Of a DNA stretch of 64,000 nucleotides, positions 45,892-54,381 are shown piece after piece (position 1 is the first letter of the stretch; every line of letters starts with the position of its first letter). The position numbers and the translations under genes were made by a program. Below the pieces are notes generated by a model. It was not told the DNA's origin. It made no database searches and was given only the letters and a program-made list of their open reading frames with translations. The DNA is from Microbacterium album (GTDB taxonomy: Bacteria; Actinomycetota; Actinomycetes; Actinomycetales; Microbacteriaceae): NCBI RefSeq assembly GCF_014643695.1, contig NZ_BMJY01000002.1, positions 131,676 to 195,675 of the forward strand, written 5' to 3'.

Positions 45892-47183
45892 CCTCCCTCG
45901 AGAACGCGTCTGGGCCGCTTCCGGCCCCGCCGGCCGAGCCCACGATCGTGCGGGTCCGGCGCCCCAAGCTCGCGATCACGCTCGCGGTCGCGACGGCGCT
46001 GCTCGGCGCGCTGTTCCTGTTCGCCCCGCGCAGCGGGCACACGAACTACCGTTTGGGCGGGGGCGGCGGCGCGCTCATCCCGCTCGGCGAGGTCGGCGTG
46101 CCGACCGGGCCGACCGTGTGGGTCGTCTTCGCGCTCCTGGTCGCCCTCACCGCCGTGGCCGCCTGGGAGGCGTGGACCTACCGCCGCTCGCGGCTCTGGC
46201 TTCCGCTCGCTTTCGCCGTGCTGGCGTTGTTCGGTTTCCTGACGTGGGCGGGCGCGAACGGGCTCGTCCCCGTCGTGAGCCTGCTGGCCGGCGCGCTGTC
46301 GATCTCGGTCCCGATCGTGTTCGGAGCGCTGGGCGGTGTCATCGGCGAGCGCGTCGGCGTCGTCAACGTCGCGATCGAGGGCCAGCTGCTGCTCGGCGCC
46401 TTCACGGCCGCCGTCCTCGGCAGCGTCACCGGCAACCCGTTCGTGGGCCTGCTCGGGGCAATGCTCGGCGGCGTGCTGGTGTCGCTCGTGCTCGCGGTCT
46501 TCGCGATCACCTACCTGGTCCAGCAGGTCATCGTCGGCGTCGTGCTGAACGTCCTGGTGATGGGCCTGACCGGATTCCTGCACGGCATCCTCCTGGTGCC
46601 GAACGAGCAGGTCCTCAACCGGCCCGCCACGTTCCCCCGGCTGCCGATCCCCGGCCTCGTCGAGATCCCCGTGCTCGGACCCGTGCTGTTCAACCAGCCG
46701 TTCCTGGTCTATCTGATGTACGTCACGGTCGCGCTCGTCGCGTGGGGCCTGTACCGCACGCGGTGGGGCCTGCGTCTGCGCGCGGTGGGCGAGCACCCCC
46801 AGGCCGCCGACACCGTCGGCATCCGGGTCAACCCGACCCGCTTCTGGAACGTCAGCCTCGCGGGCGTCATCGCCGGGGCCGGCGGGGCCTACTTCACGCT
46901 CGTGTCCGTGCCGCAGTTCGGCCGCGAGATGACGGCCGGGCTGGGCTTCATCGCCCTCGCGGCGGTCATCTTCGGGCGCTGGGATCCGGTCCGCGCCACG
47001 CTGGCGGCCCTGCTGTTCGGCTTCGCGACGAGCCTGCAGCAGCTGCTGACCCTGCTGAACGCGCCGATCCCCGGCCAGTTCATGCAGATGCTGCCCTACG
47101 TCGTGACGATCCTCGCGGTCGTCGGCTTCGTGGGCCGGTCGCGGGGGCCCGCCGCCGCCGGCAAACCGTATATCAAGGGATGA
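45888..47183 (+). CDS. Nucleoside-type ABC transporter permease (second subunit)
   Basis: Second BPD_transp_2 permease, 431 residues. It has an unusually long N-terminal part with two or three extra hydrophobic segments (ITLAVATALLGALFLFAP, TVWVVFALLVALTAVAAWEAW, LAFAVLALFGFLTWAGANG) before the conserved core SVPIVFGALGGVIGERVGVVNVAIEGQ. The GTG start overlaps the previous stop. Pairs with the first permease (NupQ-like). Confidence 0.93.
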   Translation: MTSLENASGPLPAPPAEPTIVRVRRPKLAITLAVATALLGALFLFAPRSGHTNYRLGGGGGALIPLGEVGVPTGPTVWVVFALLVALTAVAAWEAWTYRRSRLWLPLAFAVLALFGFLTWAGANGLVPVVSLLAGALSISVPIVFGALGGVIGERVGVVNVAIEGQLLLGAFTAAVLGSVTGNPFVGLLGAMLGGVLVSLVLAVFAITYLVQQVIVGVVLNVLVMGLTGFLHGILLVPNEQVLNRPATFPRLPIPGLVEIPVLGPVLFNQPFLVYLMYVTVALVAWGLYRTRWGLRLRAVGEHPQAADTVGIRVNPTRFWNVSLAGVIAGAGGAYFTLVSVPQFGREMTAGLGFIALAAVIFGRWDPVRATLAALLFGFATSLQQLLTLLNAPIPGQFMQMLPYVVTILAVVGFVGRSRGPAAAGKPYIKG

Positions 47184-47184
47184 G

Positions 47185-47628
47185 ATGACAGGGATGGACA
47201 TCGACGGGACCTCGGACGCCGCCCCGCGCGGCGAGATCGACTGGGACGAGTTGCGCGCCGTCGCGACGGAGGCGATGCAGCGCGCCTACGTGCCGTACTC
47301 GCGCTTCAAGGTGGGAGCGGCGGCGCTCGTGACGGACGGGCGCATCGTCGCGGGCTGCAACGTCGAGAACGCGTCGTACGGCGTGGGCCTGTGCGCCGAG
47401 TGCGGCCTGGTCTCCAACCTGCACATGACCGGCGGCGGGCGCCTCGTCGCGTTCGTGTGTGTCGACGGCCAGGGTGCGACGCTCATGCCGTGCGGGCGCT
47501 GCCGCCAGCTGCTGTTCGAGCACGCCGTGCCCGGGATGCTGCTGGAGACGGTGTCGGGCATCCGCACGATCGACGAGGTGCTGCCGGACGCGTTCGGTCC
47601 GCGCCAGCTCGAGGAAGCCGCACGATGA
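47185..47628 (+). CDS. cdd: Cytidine deaminase
   Basis: Deaminates cytidine and deoxycytidine for pyrimidine salvage. Small tetrameric-type enzyme of 147 residues. Zinc and catalytic residues are seen in NVENASYGVGLCAECGL (Cys-Ala-Glu) and MPCGRCRQLL (two Cys). YVPYSRFKVGAAAL is the substrate-binding segment. ATG 47185 lies one base after the permease stop; ATG 47194 is an in-frame alternative. The operon position behind the importer implies imported nucleosides are processed at once. Confidence 0.95.
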   Translation: MTGMDIDGTSDAAPRGEIDWDELRAVATEAMQRAYVPYSRFKVGAAALVTDGRIVAGCNVENASYGVGLCAECGLVSNLHMTGGGRLVAFVCVDGQGATLMPCGRCRQLLFEHAVPGMLLETVSGIRTIDEVLPDAFGPRQLEEAAR

Positions 47629-48932
47629 CCGCGACGCAGCCAGGCGGCGTCGAGCCGTTCGACGCGGTCGACGTCATCCGGGCCAAGCGCGACGGCGCGC
47701 GCGTGCCGGAGGACGCGCTGCGCTGGATGGTCGACGCGTTCACGCGCGGCTACGTCGCGGACGCGCAGATGGCCGCGTTCGCGATGGCCGTCCTGCTCAA
47801 CGGCATGGACCGCGACGAGATCCGCGTGATGACCGAGGCGATGATCGCGTCGGGGGAGCGGATGAGCTTCGCGGACCTCGGGAAGCCGACCGTCGACAAG
47901 CACTCCACGGGCGGAGTCGGCGACAAGATCACGCTGCCGCTCGCGCCGCTCGTCGCCTCCTTCGGCGTCGCGGTACCGCAGCTGTCGGGTCGGGGGCTCG
48001 GTCACACGGGCGGCACGCTCGACAAGCTGGAGTCCATCCCGGGCTGGCGCGCCGCGCTGTCGAACGACGAGATGCTGGCCCAGCTGCGCGATGGCGGCGC
48101 GGTCATCTGCGCCGCGGGCGTGGGCCTCGCACCGGCGGACAAGCGCCTGTACGCGCTGCGCGATGTCACCGGAACCGTCGAAGCGATCCCGCTGATCGCC
48201 TCGAGCATCATGTCGAAGAAGATCGCCGAGGGCACCGACGCGCTCGTCCTCGACGTGAAGTTCGGCTCGGGCGCGTTCATGAAGGACTTCGAGCGCGCGC
48301 GCGAGCTGGCGCAGACGATGGTCGCGCTCGGCACCGACTCGGGTGTGCGGACCACGGCCCTGCTGACGTCGATGGAGACCCCGCTCGGGCTCGCGATCGG
48401 CAACGCCAACGAGGTGCGGGAATCGGTCGAGGTGCTCGCCGGCGGGGGGCCCGCCGACGTCGTCGAGCTCACGGTGGCGCTCGCGCGCGAGATGCTCGCG
48501 CTCGCGGGACGGCCGGACGCGGATGTCGAGGCGGCTCTGCGCGACGGGCGGGCGATGGACACGTGGCGCCGCATGATCCGCGCGCAGGGCGGCGATCCGG
48601 ACGCGCCCCTTCCCGCTCCGGTCGAGACGCACACGGTGCTCGCCCCGAGAGACGGGTTCGTGACGCGGATGGCGGCGTACGAGTTCGGCGTCGGCGCGTG
48701 GCGGCTCGGCGCCGGCCGGGCCCGCGCCGAGGACGCCGTGCTGCCGTCCGCGGGCATCGATCTGCACGTCAAGCCCGGCGACCGCGTCGCGGCCGGCCAG
48801 CCGCTGTTCACGCTCGGAGGGCCGGACGACACGCGGTTCGCGCGCGCGCTGGAGGCGCTCGAGGGCGCGTGGGACGTCGGCGACGACGCGCCCGGCGACG
48901 CCGCGCTTGTGCGCGAGCGCATCGCGGCCTGA
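47625..48932 (+). CDS. deoA: Thymidine / pyrimidine-nucleoside phosphorylase
   Basis: Phosphorolyses (deoxy)uridine or thymidine to the base and (deoxy)ribose 1-phosphate. 435 residues. Phosphate-binding KHSTGGVGDKITLPLAP, family signature LSGRGLGHTGGTLDKLESIPG and the dimerising C-terminal barrel-sandwich domain (HVKPGDRVAAGQPLF) are present. The ATG overlaps the cdd stop (ATGA). Assignment between DeoA and Pdp specificity is uncertain. Confidence 0.95.
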   Translation: MTATQPGGVEPFDAVDVIRAKRDGARVPEDALRWMVDAFTRGYVADAQMAAFAMAVLLNGMDRDEIRVMTEAMIASGERMSFADLGKPTVDKHSTGGVGDKITLPLAPLVASFGVAVPQLSGRGLGHTGGTLDKLESIPGWRAALSNDEMLAQLRDGGAVICAAGVGLAPADKRLYALRDVTGTVEAIPLIASSIMSKKIAEGTDALVLDVKFGSGAFMKDFERARELAQTMVALGTDSGVRTTALLTSMETPLGLAIGNANEVRESVEVLAGGGPADVVELTVALAREMLALAGRPDADVEAALRDGRAMDTWRRMIRAQGGDPDAPLPAPVETHTVLAPRDGFVTRMAAYEFGVGAWRLGAGRARAEDAVLPSAGIDLHVKPGDRVAAGQPLFTLGGPDDTRFARALEALEGAWDVGDDAPGDAALVRERIAA

Positions 48933-48948
48933 TCCTGGTCAGGGCGCG

Positions 48949-48979
48949 CGGCCGCCCTGTCGCCCGGCAGGGGCGGCCG
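48949..48979 (+). terminator. Hairpin between deoA and add
   Basis: CGGCCGCCC pairs with GGGCGGCCG, extended by CTG/CAG with a one-base bulge, 17 bases after the deoA stop. It may be a partial terminator; add has its own GAGGAGAG ribosome site. Confidence 0.5.
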
Positions 48980-49032
48980 GTCCGCGTCCACCGATCCTGC
49001 CGCCAGCGCGGGCGATTCACGAGGAGAGTCAC

Positions 49033-50148
49033 ATGACGATCGATCCGTTCGGCGACGCGCGCGTCGAGGGCGTGTCCATCCGGAGCCTGCCGAAGGTGTC
49101 GCTGCACGATCACCTCGACGGCGGCCTGCGCCCCGACACGATCGTGGAGCTCGCGGAGGAGGCCGGGGTCGACCTGCCGGAGACGGATCCCGCGCGCCTC
49201 GCCTCGTGGTTCGCGCGGCAGAGCGACTCCGGGACGCTCGAGAAGTACCTGGAGACGTTCGCCGTGACCACCGCCGTCATGCAGACGCGCGCGGCGCTCA
49301 CGCGCGTGGCGAAGGAGTTCGTGGAGGATCTCGCCGAGGACGGCGTCATCTACGGCGAGGTGCGCTGGGCCCCCGAGCAGCACCTCGCCGGCGGCCTCAC
49401 GCTCGAGGAGGCCGTCGAGGCGGTGCAGGAGGGCATCGAGCAGGGCGAGGACGCCGCGGACGACGACGGCCGCAGCATCCGCGTGGGTCAGCTGCTGACC
49501 GCCATGCGCCAGAACGACCGGTCCGCGGAGATCGCCCGGCTCGCCGTCGCGTTCCGCGACGAGGGCGTCGTCGGGTTCGACCTCGCGGGGCCCGAGGACG
49601 GTCACCCCGCCTCGGCGCACGAGGCCGCGTTCGCGCTGCTGGGGGAGAGCTTCCTGCCGGTCACCGTTCACGCGGGCGAGGGGGCCGGCCCCGCCTCGAT
49701 CCGCTCGGCGCTCCTGGACGGTCGCGCGCTCCGTCTCGGGCACGGCGTGCGCATCGCGGAGGATCTCGAGATCGTCGGCCGGGAGGGTGAGGAGGTGCGC
49801 GTGCGGTTCGGCGACCTGGCGCGCTGGGTGCGGGACCGCGAGATCCCCCTCGAGCTGGCCCCATCGTCCAACCTCCAGACGGGGGCGACCGCCGCGTGGG
49901 GGAAGACCCTCGAGGACCACCCGTTCGACCTGCTCTACCAGCTGGGCTTCGCCGTCACCGTCAACACCGACAACCGCCTCATGAGCCGCACGTCGCTCAC
50001 GCGGGAGCTGGCGCTGCTGGTGCACACGTTCGACTACGGCCTGGACGACCTCGAGGCGTTCCAGCTGAACGCGGCCGCGGGCGCGTTCCTCCCCGTCGAG
50101 GAGCGCGAGGAGCTCATCGAGCTCATCGGCGAGGGCTTCGCGGCCTGA
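49033..50148 (+). CDS. add: Adenosine deaminase
   Basis: Converts adenosine to inosine. TIM-barrel amidohydrolase of 371 residues. Zinc ligands and catalytic residues: His pair in LHDHLDGGLRPDT, His in VTVHAGEGAGP with a conserved Glu, APSSNLQTGA, and VTVNTDNRLMSRTSLTRE carrying the metal Asp. NTDN replaces the usual NTDD of many adenosine deaminases; the same form is common in actinobacterial homologues (from memory). Its 3' end overlaps the convergent transketolase gene by 26 bases. Confidence 0.94.
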   Translation: MTIDPFGDARVEGVSIRSLPKVSLHDHLDGGLRPDTIVELAEEAGVDLPETDPARLASWFARQSDSGTLEKYLETFAVTTAVMQTRAALTRVAKEFVEDLAEDGVIYGEVRWAPEQHLAGGLTLEEAVEAVQEGIEQGEDAADDDGRSIRVGQLLTAMRQNDRSAEIARLAVAFRDEGVVGFDLAGPEDGHPASAHEAAFALLGESFLPVTVHAGEGAGPASIRSALLDGRALRLGHGVRIAEDLEIVGREGEEVRVRFGDLARWVRDREIPLELAPSSNLQTGATAAWGKTLEDHPFDLLYQLGFAVTVNTDNRLMSRTSLTRELALLVHTFDYGLDDLEAFQLNAAAGAFLPVEEREELIELIGEGFAA

Positions 50149-52222
50149 GCCCCTCCGCCGCGAGGGCCTCCCTCGCGGCGGCCAGCACCGCCGGGACGGT
50201 GATGCCCCTGCGGGCGAGCACGTCGGGGCCCGCGCCGGACTCGCCGAACGTGTCGATCGCGACCACGCGCGACGCCCAGCGGTACCAGGCGTCGCCCCGG
50301 CCCGCCTCGACCGCCACCCGGGCGCGCAGGTGAGCGGGCAGCACGTGCTCGCGCCAGGCCGCGGGCGCGGCGGCGAACCACTCCACGCACGGCATCGACA
50401 CGACCCGCGCCGCGAAGCCCTCGTCCGCCAGGAGGCGCCCGGCCTCGAGGGCGAGCTGCACCTCGCTGCCCGTGGCGATGAGGGCGATGTCCGCGCCCTC
50501 GCCGTGCGCCCACGCGACGTAGCCGCCGTGACGCACGCCTTCGTCGAGGCCCTCCCGCTCCGGCAGCACCGGGACGTCCTGACGCGACAGGACGAGCGCC
50601 GCGGGCCCGGCGGGACGCGTCAGCAGCTCGCGCCAGGCGGACACCACCTCGGCACCGTCCGCCGGGCGCACGACCGCGAGGCCGGGCACGGCGCGCAGCG
50701 ACGCCAGCTGCTCGACCGGCTGATGCGTGGGGCCGTCCTCGCCGACCGCGACCGAGTCGTGCGTGTAGACGTGCACGACCGGCAGCCCCATGAGGGCGCC
50801 GAGCCGGAGCGCGGGCCGCTGGTAGTCGCTGAAGGCGAGGTAGGTCGAGCCGTAGGGGCGCCAGAGTCCGTGGAGGGCGATGCCGTTGAGGATCGCGGCC
50901 ATCGCGTGCTCCCGGATCCCGAAGGCGATGAAGTCGCCGTCGGGCCGGTCGCGCGAGACGGGCACGCCGGGCACCGCGACGTTCGTGGAGGAGGACAGAT
51001 CGGCCGAGCCGCCCCACAGCACGCCGGCGGCGTGCAGGGCGCGGACGACGGCCCCGTTGGTCTTGCGGGTCGCCACCACCGTCCCGGCCGCGGGGAGATC
51101 CACCTCGGCCAGTGCCGCGAGCGCGGCGGCATCCGGCTCGCGCGCGTTGTCCGCCGCGGCGCCGGCCGCTGTCTGCGCCCGGGCGGCGCGCTCTTCGGCG
51201 AGGCGCGGGTGACGTCGGCGCCACTCCTCGCGGCGCGCCTCCCACTCCTCGCGGAGGCGGGCTCCGCGCTCGGCCGCGGCCCGGCGCGCGTGCGCGACGG
51301 TCTCGAGCGGGACGAGGCGTTCGAGAGGCGCGGTCTCGTCGAGCTCCAGCGTGCGCAGTACCGCTCGGACGTCCTCCTCTCCCAGCGGACCTGCGTGCGC
51401 GCCGCTCGTGCCGGCCGCCGACGGCGCGGGGTAGCCGATCACGCTGCGCAGCGCGACGAGCGTGGGACGGCCCGAGCGCTCGCGGGCCTCGCGCAGCACG
51501 CGCTCGATCAGCCCGAGGTCGCGATGGTCGTCCACCTCCAGCACGCGCCAGCCGTAGGCCCGGTAGCGCGCGCGAACGTCCTCGGCGAACGCGTCGTCGG
51601 TGCCGCCGTCGATCGTGATCCGGTTGTCGTCCCAGATCAGCACGAGATTGTCCAGGCCGAGCGTGCCGGCGAGGCTCGACGCCTCACCCGAGACGCCCTC
51701 CTGCAGGCAGCCGTCGCCCGCGAGCACGAACACCGTCGGATCCCAGACGCCGGCGCCGGCGTCGTGGAGCGCCGCGTCGCGCCGCGCGGCGAGAGCCATG
51801 CCCACGGCCGAGGCGACGCCCTGCCCGAGCGGGCCGGTCGACATCTCCACGCCCGGCGTCACGCCGAGCTCCGGGTGCCCGGGCGTGCGCGCGTCGAGCG
51901 TCCGGGCCGCGGCCAGGTCGGCCAGCTCGAGCCCGTACCCTGTGAGGTAGAGCTGCGTGTACAGCAGGAGGCTCGCGTGGCCCGCCGAGAGCACGAAGCG
52001 GTCCCGCCCCTCCCACTCAGGCTCCACGGGGTCGTGATGCAGCACCCGGTGGAACAGCGCGTGGGCGAGCGGCGCGAGCGCCATCGCCGTCCCGGCGTGG
52101 CCGTGCCCCTTCTCCTGCACCACGACCGCCGGGAGCGCGATCGCGGCCGCGACGGAGCGTTCCTCGCGCCGGTCGCGGGCACCGAGGACGGGGCGTGCGG
52201 CGAGCGGGGGTGACGGTGACAT
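50123..52222 (-). CDS. tkt: Transketolase
   Basis: Transfers two-carbon units between ketose and aldose phosphates using ThDP. Single-chain enzyme of 699 residues. ThDP/metal motif LAGDGCLQEGVSGEASSLAGT with NRITIDG, N-terminal GHGHAGTAMALAPLAHALFH, PYR-domain FGIREHAMAAILNGIALHG and the YTHDSVAVGEDGPTHQPVEQ active-site loop are intact. It is diverged and somewhat long in the linker (Arg/Glu/Ala-rich near residues 320-370) compared with housekeeping Tkt, and stands beside a sugar PTS, so it is probably a dedicated pathway isozyme. ATG 52222 has GAGGT close by. Confidence 0.93.
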   Translation of the reverse strand: MSPSPPLAARPVLGARDRREERSVAAAIALPAVVVQEKGHGHAGTAMALAPLAHALFHRVLHHDPVEPEWEGRDRFVLSAGHASLLLYTQLYLTGYGLELADLAAARTLDARTPGHPELGVTPGVEMSTGPLGQGVASAVGMALAARRDAALHDAGAGVWDPTVFVLAGDGCLQEGVSGEASSLAGTLGLDNLVLIWDDNRITIDGGTDDAFAEDVRARYRAYGWRVLEVDDHRDLGLIERVLREARERSGRPTLVALRSVIGYPAPSAAGTSGAHAGPLGEEDVRAVLRTLELDETAPLERLVPLETVAHARRAAAERGARLREEWEARREEWRRRHPRLAEERAARAQTAAGAAADNAREPDAAALAALAEVDLPAAGTVVATRKTNGAVVRALHAAGVLWGGSADLSSSTNVAVPGVPVSRDRPDGDFIAFGIREHAMAAILNGIALHGLWRPYGSTYLAFSDYQRPALRLGALMGLPVVHVYTHDSVAVGEDGPTHQPVEQLASLRAVPGLAVVRPADGAEVVSAWRELLTRPAGPAALVLSRQDVPVLPEREGLDEGVRHGGYVAWAHGEGADIALIATGSEVQLALEAGRLLADEGFAARVVSMPCVEWFAAAPAAWREHVLPAHLRARVAVEAGRGDAWYRWASRVVAIDTFGESGAGPDVLARRGITVPAVLAAAREALAAEGLRPRSPRR

Positions 52223-52290
52223 GCACCTCACTTTGGTATAGAAGTATTCATAAGTCAACGGTGACGCCGAGGAGCGATGCGAGGGATGGG
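52223..52290. promoter_or_regulatory. Divergent AT-rich promoter region between tkt and the ROK regulator
   Basis: The core TTGGTATAGAAGTATTCATA (52234-52253) is the most AT-rich stretch of the neighbourhood. It contains GGTATAGAAG and TTGACT (minus strand 52258-52253) and a rough TAT-GAA/TTC-ATA symmetry that could be the ROK operator. Exact -35/-10 pairs are ambiguous. Confidence 0.45.
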
Positions 52291-53448
52291 ATGTCCACGA
52301 TGATGTCGACGGGATCGGGCGTCGTGCTCGACCTCATCCGCGAGGGCGTGAACACGCGCGGCGAGCTGCTCGAGCGCCTCGGCTGGTCGCGCGTGACGCT
52401 GAGTCGGCGTCTCGAGGAACTGCTCGCCCACGGGGTCATCGTGCCCGACGGCTCGCGCTCGAGCGGGGGCGGACGGCCCCGGGAGGCCTTCGCGGTCAAC
52501 CGGGACGCGGGCCTGCTGCTGGCGATGGACGTGGGCAGCTCGCACACGCGGGTCGGCATCACCGACCTCGTCAGCGGGGTCCTCAGCGAGGACGAGGCGG
52601 ACATCGGGCTGTTCGACGGCCCGCGGGAGATCTTTTCGTGGGCCGAGCAGGTGTTCGACTTCATGCTGCGCGCGCTCGGACGGGGGCGCCAGGACGTGCG
52701 GGGGATCGGCGTGGGCGTGCCCGGGCCCGTCGACTCCCGTGCGGGACGGCTGGGAAGCCCCCAGCTCGATCCGCGCTGGGACGACGTGCTCGTCCGGGAC
52801 CAGCTCTGGTCGCTGCCGGGCGACGCGGTCGTCGTGGTCGATCGCGACGTGAACATCCTGGCGGTCGGGGAGGCCCGGCTGGGGTGGCCGGAGCACCGGG
52901 ACCTGGTCGTGGTGAAGGCGGGCATCGGAGTGGGGTGCGCCTTCGTGCTGGGCGGGCGGCTCTCGCGGGGCGCGCGGGGCGGCGCGGGCCAGCTCAGCGC
53001 GCCCCTGCGCGAACGGCTGAGCGAGCCGCTGCGGCGCCTGGAGACCGTCGCCAGCGGCGGCACGGTGCGGGACCGGCTCAACCGCGGCGGTCACCGGATC
53101 CGCACGAGTGCGGACATCGTCGCGGCGGCCGAGCGCGGCGACGAGGAGGCGGTGGCGCTCCTCGAGGAGGTCGGCGAGGTGATCGGGTACGCGCTCGCGG
53201 ACGTCGTGGGGCTGCTGAACCCCTCCGCCGTGGTGATCGGCGGCAACCTCTCCGAGGCGGGAGAGGTGTTCATCGGCGCCATCCGGCGGTCGGTGTTCGG
53301 CGCCGCGCACGTCTTCTCGCGGCAGGGCCTCGTGGTCGAGCGCTCGCGGCTGGGCGAGCGGGCGGGCGTGCGCGGCGCGTCGCTGCTGGCGCAGGACGCG
53401 CTGTTCGAGGCGGACAGGATCAGCGCGCTGACGCGGCAGCAGCCGTGA
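52291..53448 (+). CDS. ROK family transcriptional regulator (NagC/XylR-like)
   Basis: Sugar-responsive regulator, 385 residues. A winged HTH occupies residues 12-60 (LIREGVNTRGELLERLGWSRVTLSRRLEELLAHG); the ROK sugar-kinase-like domain follows from LLAMDVGSSHTRVGI, with GIGVGVPGPVD and ADVVGLLNPSAVVIGGNLS. The usual cysteine zinc motif (CxCGxxGCxE) and the preceding GEIGH segment are missing, replaced by GARGGAGQLSAPLRERLSEPL, so sugar sensing may differ from NagC. ATG 52291 was taken; ATG 52300 and 52303 are close alternatives. It diverges from tkt and precedes the PTS genes. Confidence 0.9.
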   Translation: MSTMMSTGSGVVLDLIREGVNTRGELLERLGWSRVTLSRRLEELLAHGVIVPDGSRSSGGGRPREAFAVNRDAGLLLAMDVGSSHTRVGITDLVSGVLSEDEADIGLFDGPREIFSWAEQVFDFMLRALGRGRQDVRGIGVGVPGPVDSRAGRLGSPQLDPRWDDVLVRDQLWSLPGDAVVVVDRDVNILAVGEARLGWPEHRDLVVVKAGIGVGCAFVLGGRLSRGARGGAGQLSAPLRERLSEPLRRLETVASGGTVRDRLNRGGHRIRTSADIVAAAERGDEEAVALLEEVGEVIGYALADVVGLLNPSAVVIGGNLSEAGEVFIGAIRRSVFGAAHVFSRQGLVVERSRLGERAGVRGASLLAQDALFEADRISALTRQQP

Positions 53449-53565
53449 GAATCGCCCGCCGCCGGCGGAATCCACGTCGTATGCGGGATCGGATGTGGCG
53501 CTTCGGTCCAAGTGTGTGCAAAAGTGGGGCCACCGCAATCACTCGAGCGGAGGGTGAGGGAGCCC

Positions 53566-54042
53566 ATGGGCCTTGCAGCACAACTTCCGGACGACGCCGT
53601 CGTCACGCGGGGGCGCGCCGCCGACTGGCGCGAGGCGATCCGTCTCGCGGGCCGGGCGCTGAGCGCCACGGGCGTCGCCACCGACGCGTACACCGACGAG
53701 ATGATCGCCGCGGTGGAGAAGCACGGCCCCTACATCGTGGTGGCCCCCGGCTTCGCGCTGGCGCACGCCCGCCCCTCGCCGGCGGTGCTGCGGACCGGGA
53801 TCAGCTGGGTCTCGCTCGCCGAACCCGTCGAGTTCGGCAGCGACGTCAACGATCCCGTGCGGCTGGTGGTCGGGCTCGCCGCCGTGGACCACGACGCCCA
53901 CCTGCAGACCATGGCCGAGCTGGCCGGCGTGTTGGCGGACGAGGAGCTGCTGGAAGCGCTGATCGCCGCCCCGACCCCCGCGGCCGTGAGGGAGCTCCTC
54001 TCGGCCGGGTCGTCGAATCGAGAGGAAGAGGAGACAACATGA
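53566..54042 (+). CDS. ulaC: PTS sugar transporter subunit IIA (mannitol/ascorbate type)
   Basis: Phosphoryl carrier of the PTS, 158 residues, PTS_EIIA_2 domain. The phosphorylated His is in GFALAHARPSPAV. The fold is complete (GISWVSLAEPVEFGSDVNDPVRLVVGLA). ATG 53566 follows GGAGGGTGAGGGAG. The EIIB gene overlaps the stop. Mannitol- or fructose-type specificity is excluded by the downstream EIIC, which is UlaA-like. Confidence 0.92.
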   Translation: MGLAAQLPDDAVVTRGRAADWREAIRLAGRALSATGVATDAYTDEMIAAVEKHGPYIVVAPGFALAHARPSPAVLRTGISWVSLAEPVEFGSDVNDPVRLVVGLAAVDHDAHLQTMAELAGVLADEELLEALIAAPTPAAVRELLSAGSSNREEEETT

Positions 54043-54320
54043 AGATCGTCGCCGTCTGTGGCATGGGCATCGGCACCTCCGTGCTGCTCAAGATGAACGC
54101 CGAGAAGGCGCTGCGCGCGCTTGCGGCCGATGCCGACGCGGAGGTGGAGGCGGCGGACATCGGCACCGCCCGCGGCGCCGCCCGTTCCGCGGACGTGGTG
54201 CTGACGTCGGCCGAGCTCGCCGACGAGATCGGCGACGTCCCGGCGCGCGTGATCGTGATCGACAACTTCACCGACGTGGCGGAGATCACCGAGAAGCTCC
54301 GCCCCTCCGTCGCCCCGTAG
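54039..54320 (+). CDS. ulaB: PTS sugar transporter subunit IIB (ascorbate type)
   Basis: Small 93-residue EIIB with phosphorylated cysteine in IVAVCGMGIGTSVLLKM, as in the lactose/ascorbate group. The ATG overlaps the EIIA stop (ATGA). It transfers phosphate from EIIA to the sugar bound by EIIC. Confidence 0.93.
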   Translation: MKIVAVCGMGIGTSVLLKMNAEKALRALAADADAEVEAADIGTARGAARSADVVLTSAELADEIGDVPARVIVIDNFTDVAEITEKLRPSVAP

Positions 54321-54381
54321 CTGCTTCCCCGTGCCCGTTCTCGGGCACCTTCCCCCGCCCCTTTCAGAGAAGGAGACCCCA

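Noticed and set aside
52291-53448. Sugar kinase
   Set aside because: The ROK domain is preceded by a clear winged HTH and lacks the cysteine zinc motif, so a regulator is the better call.
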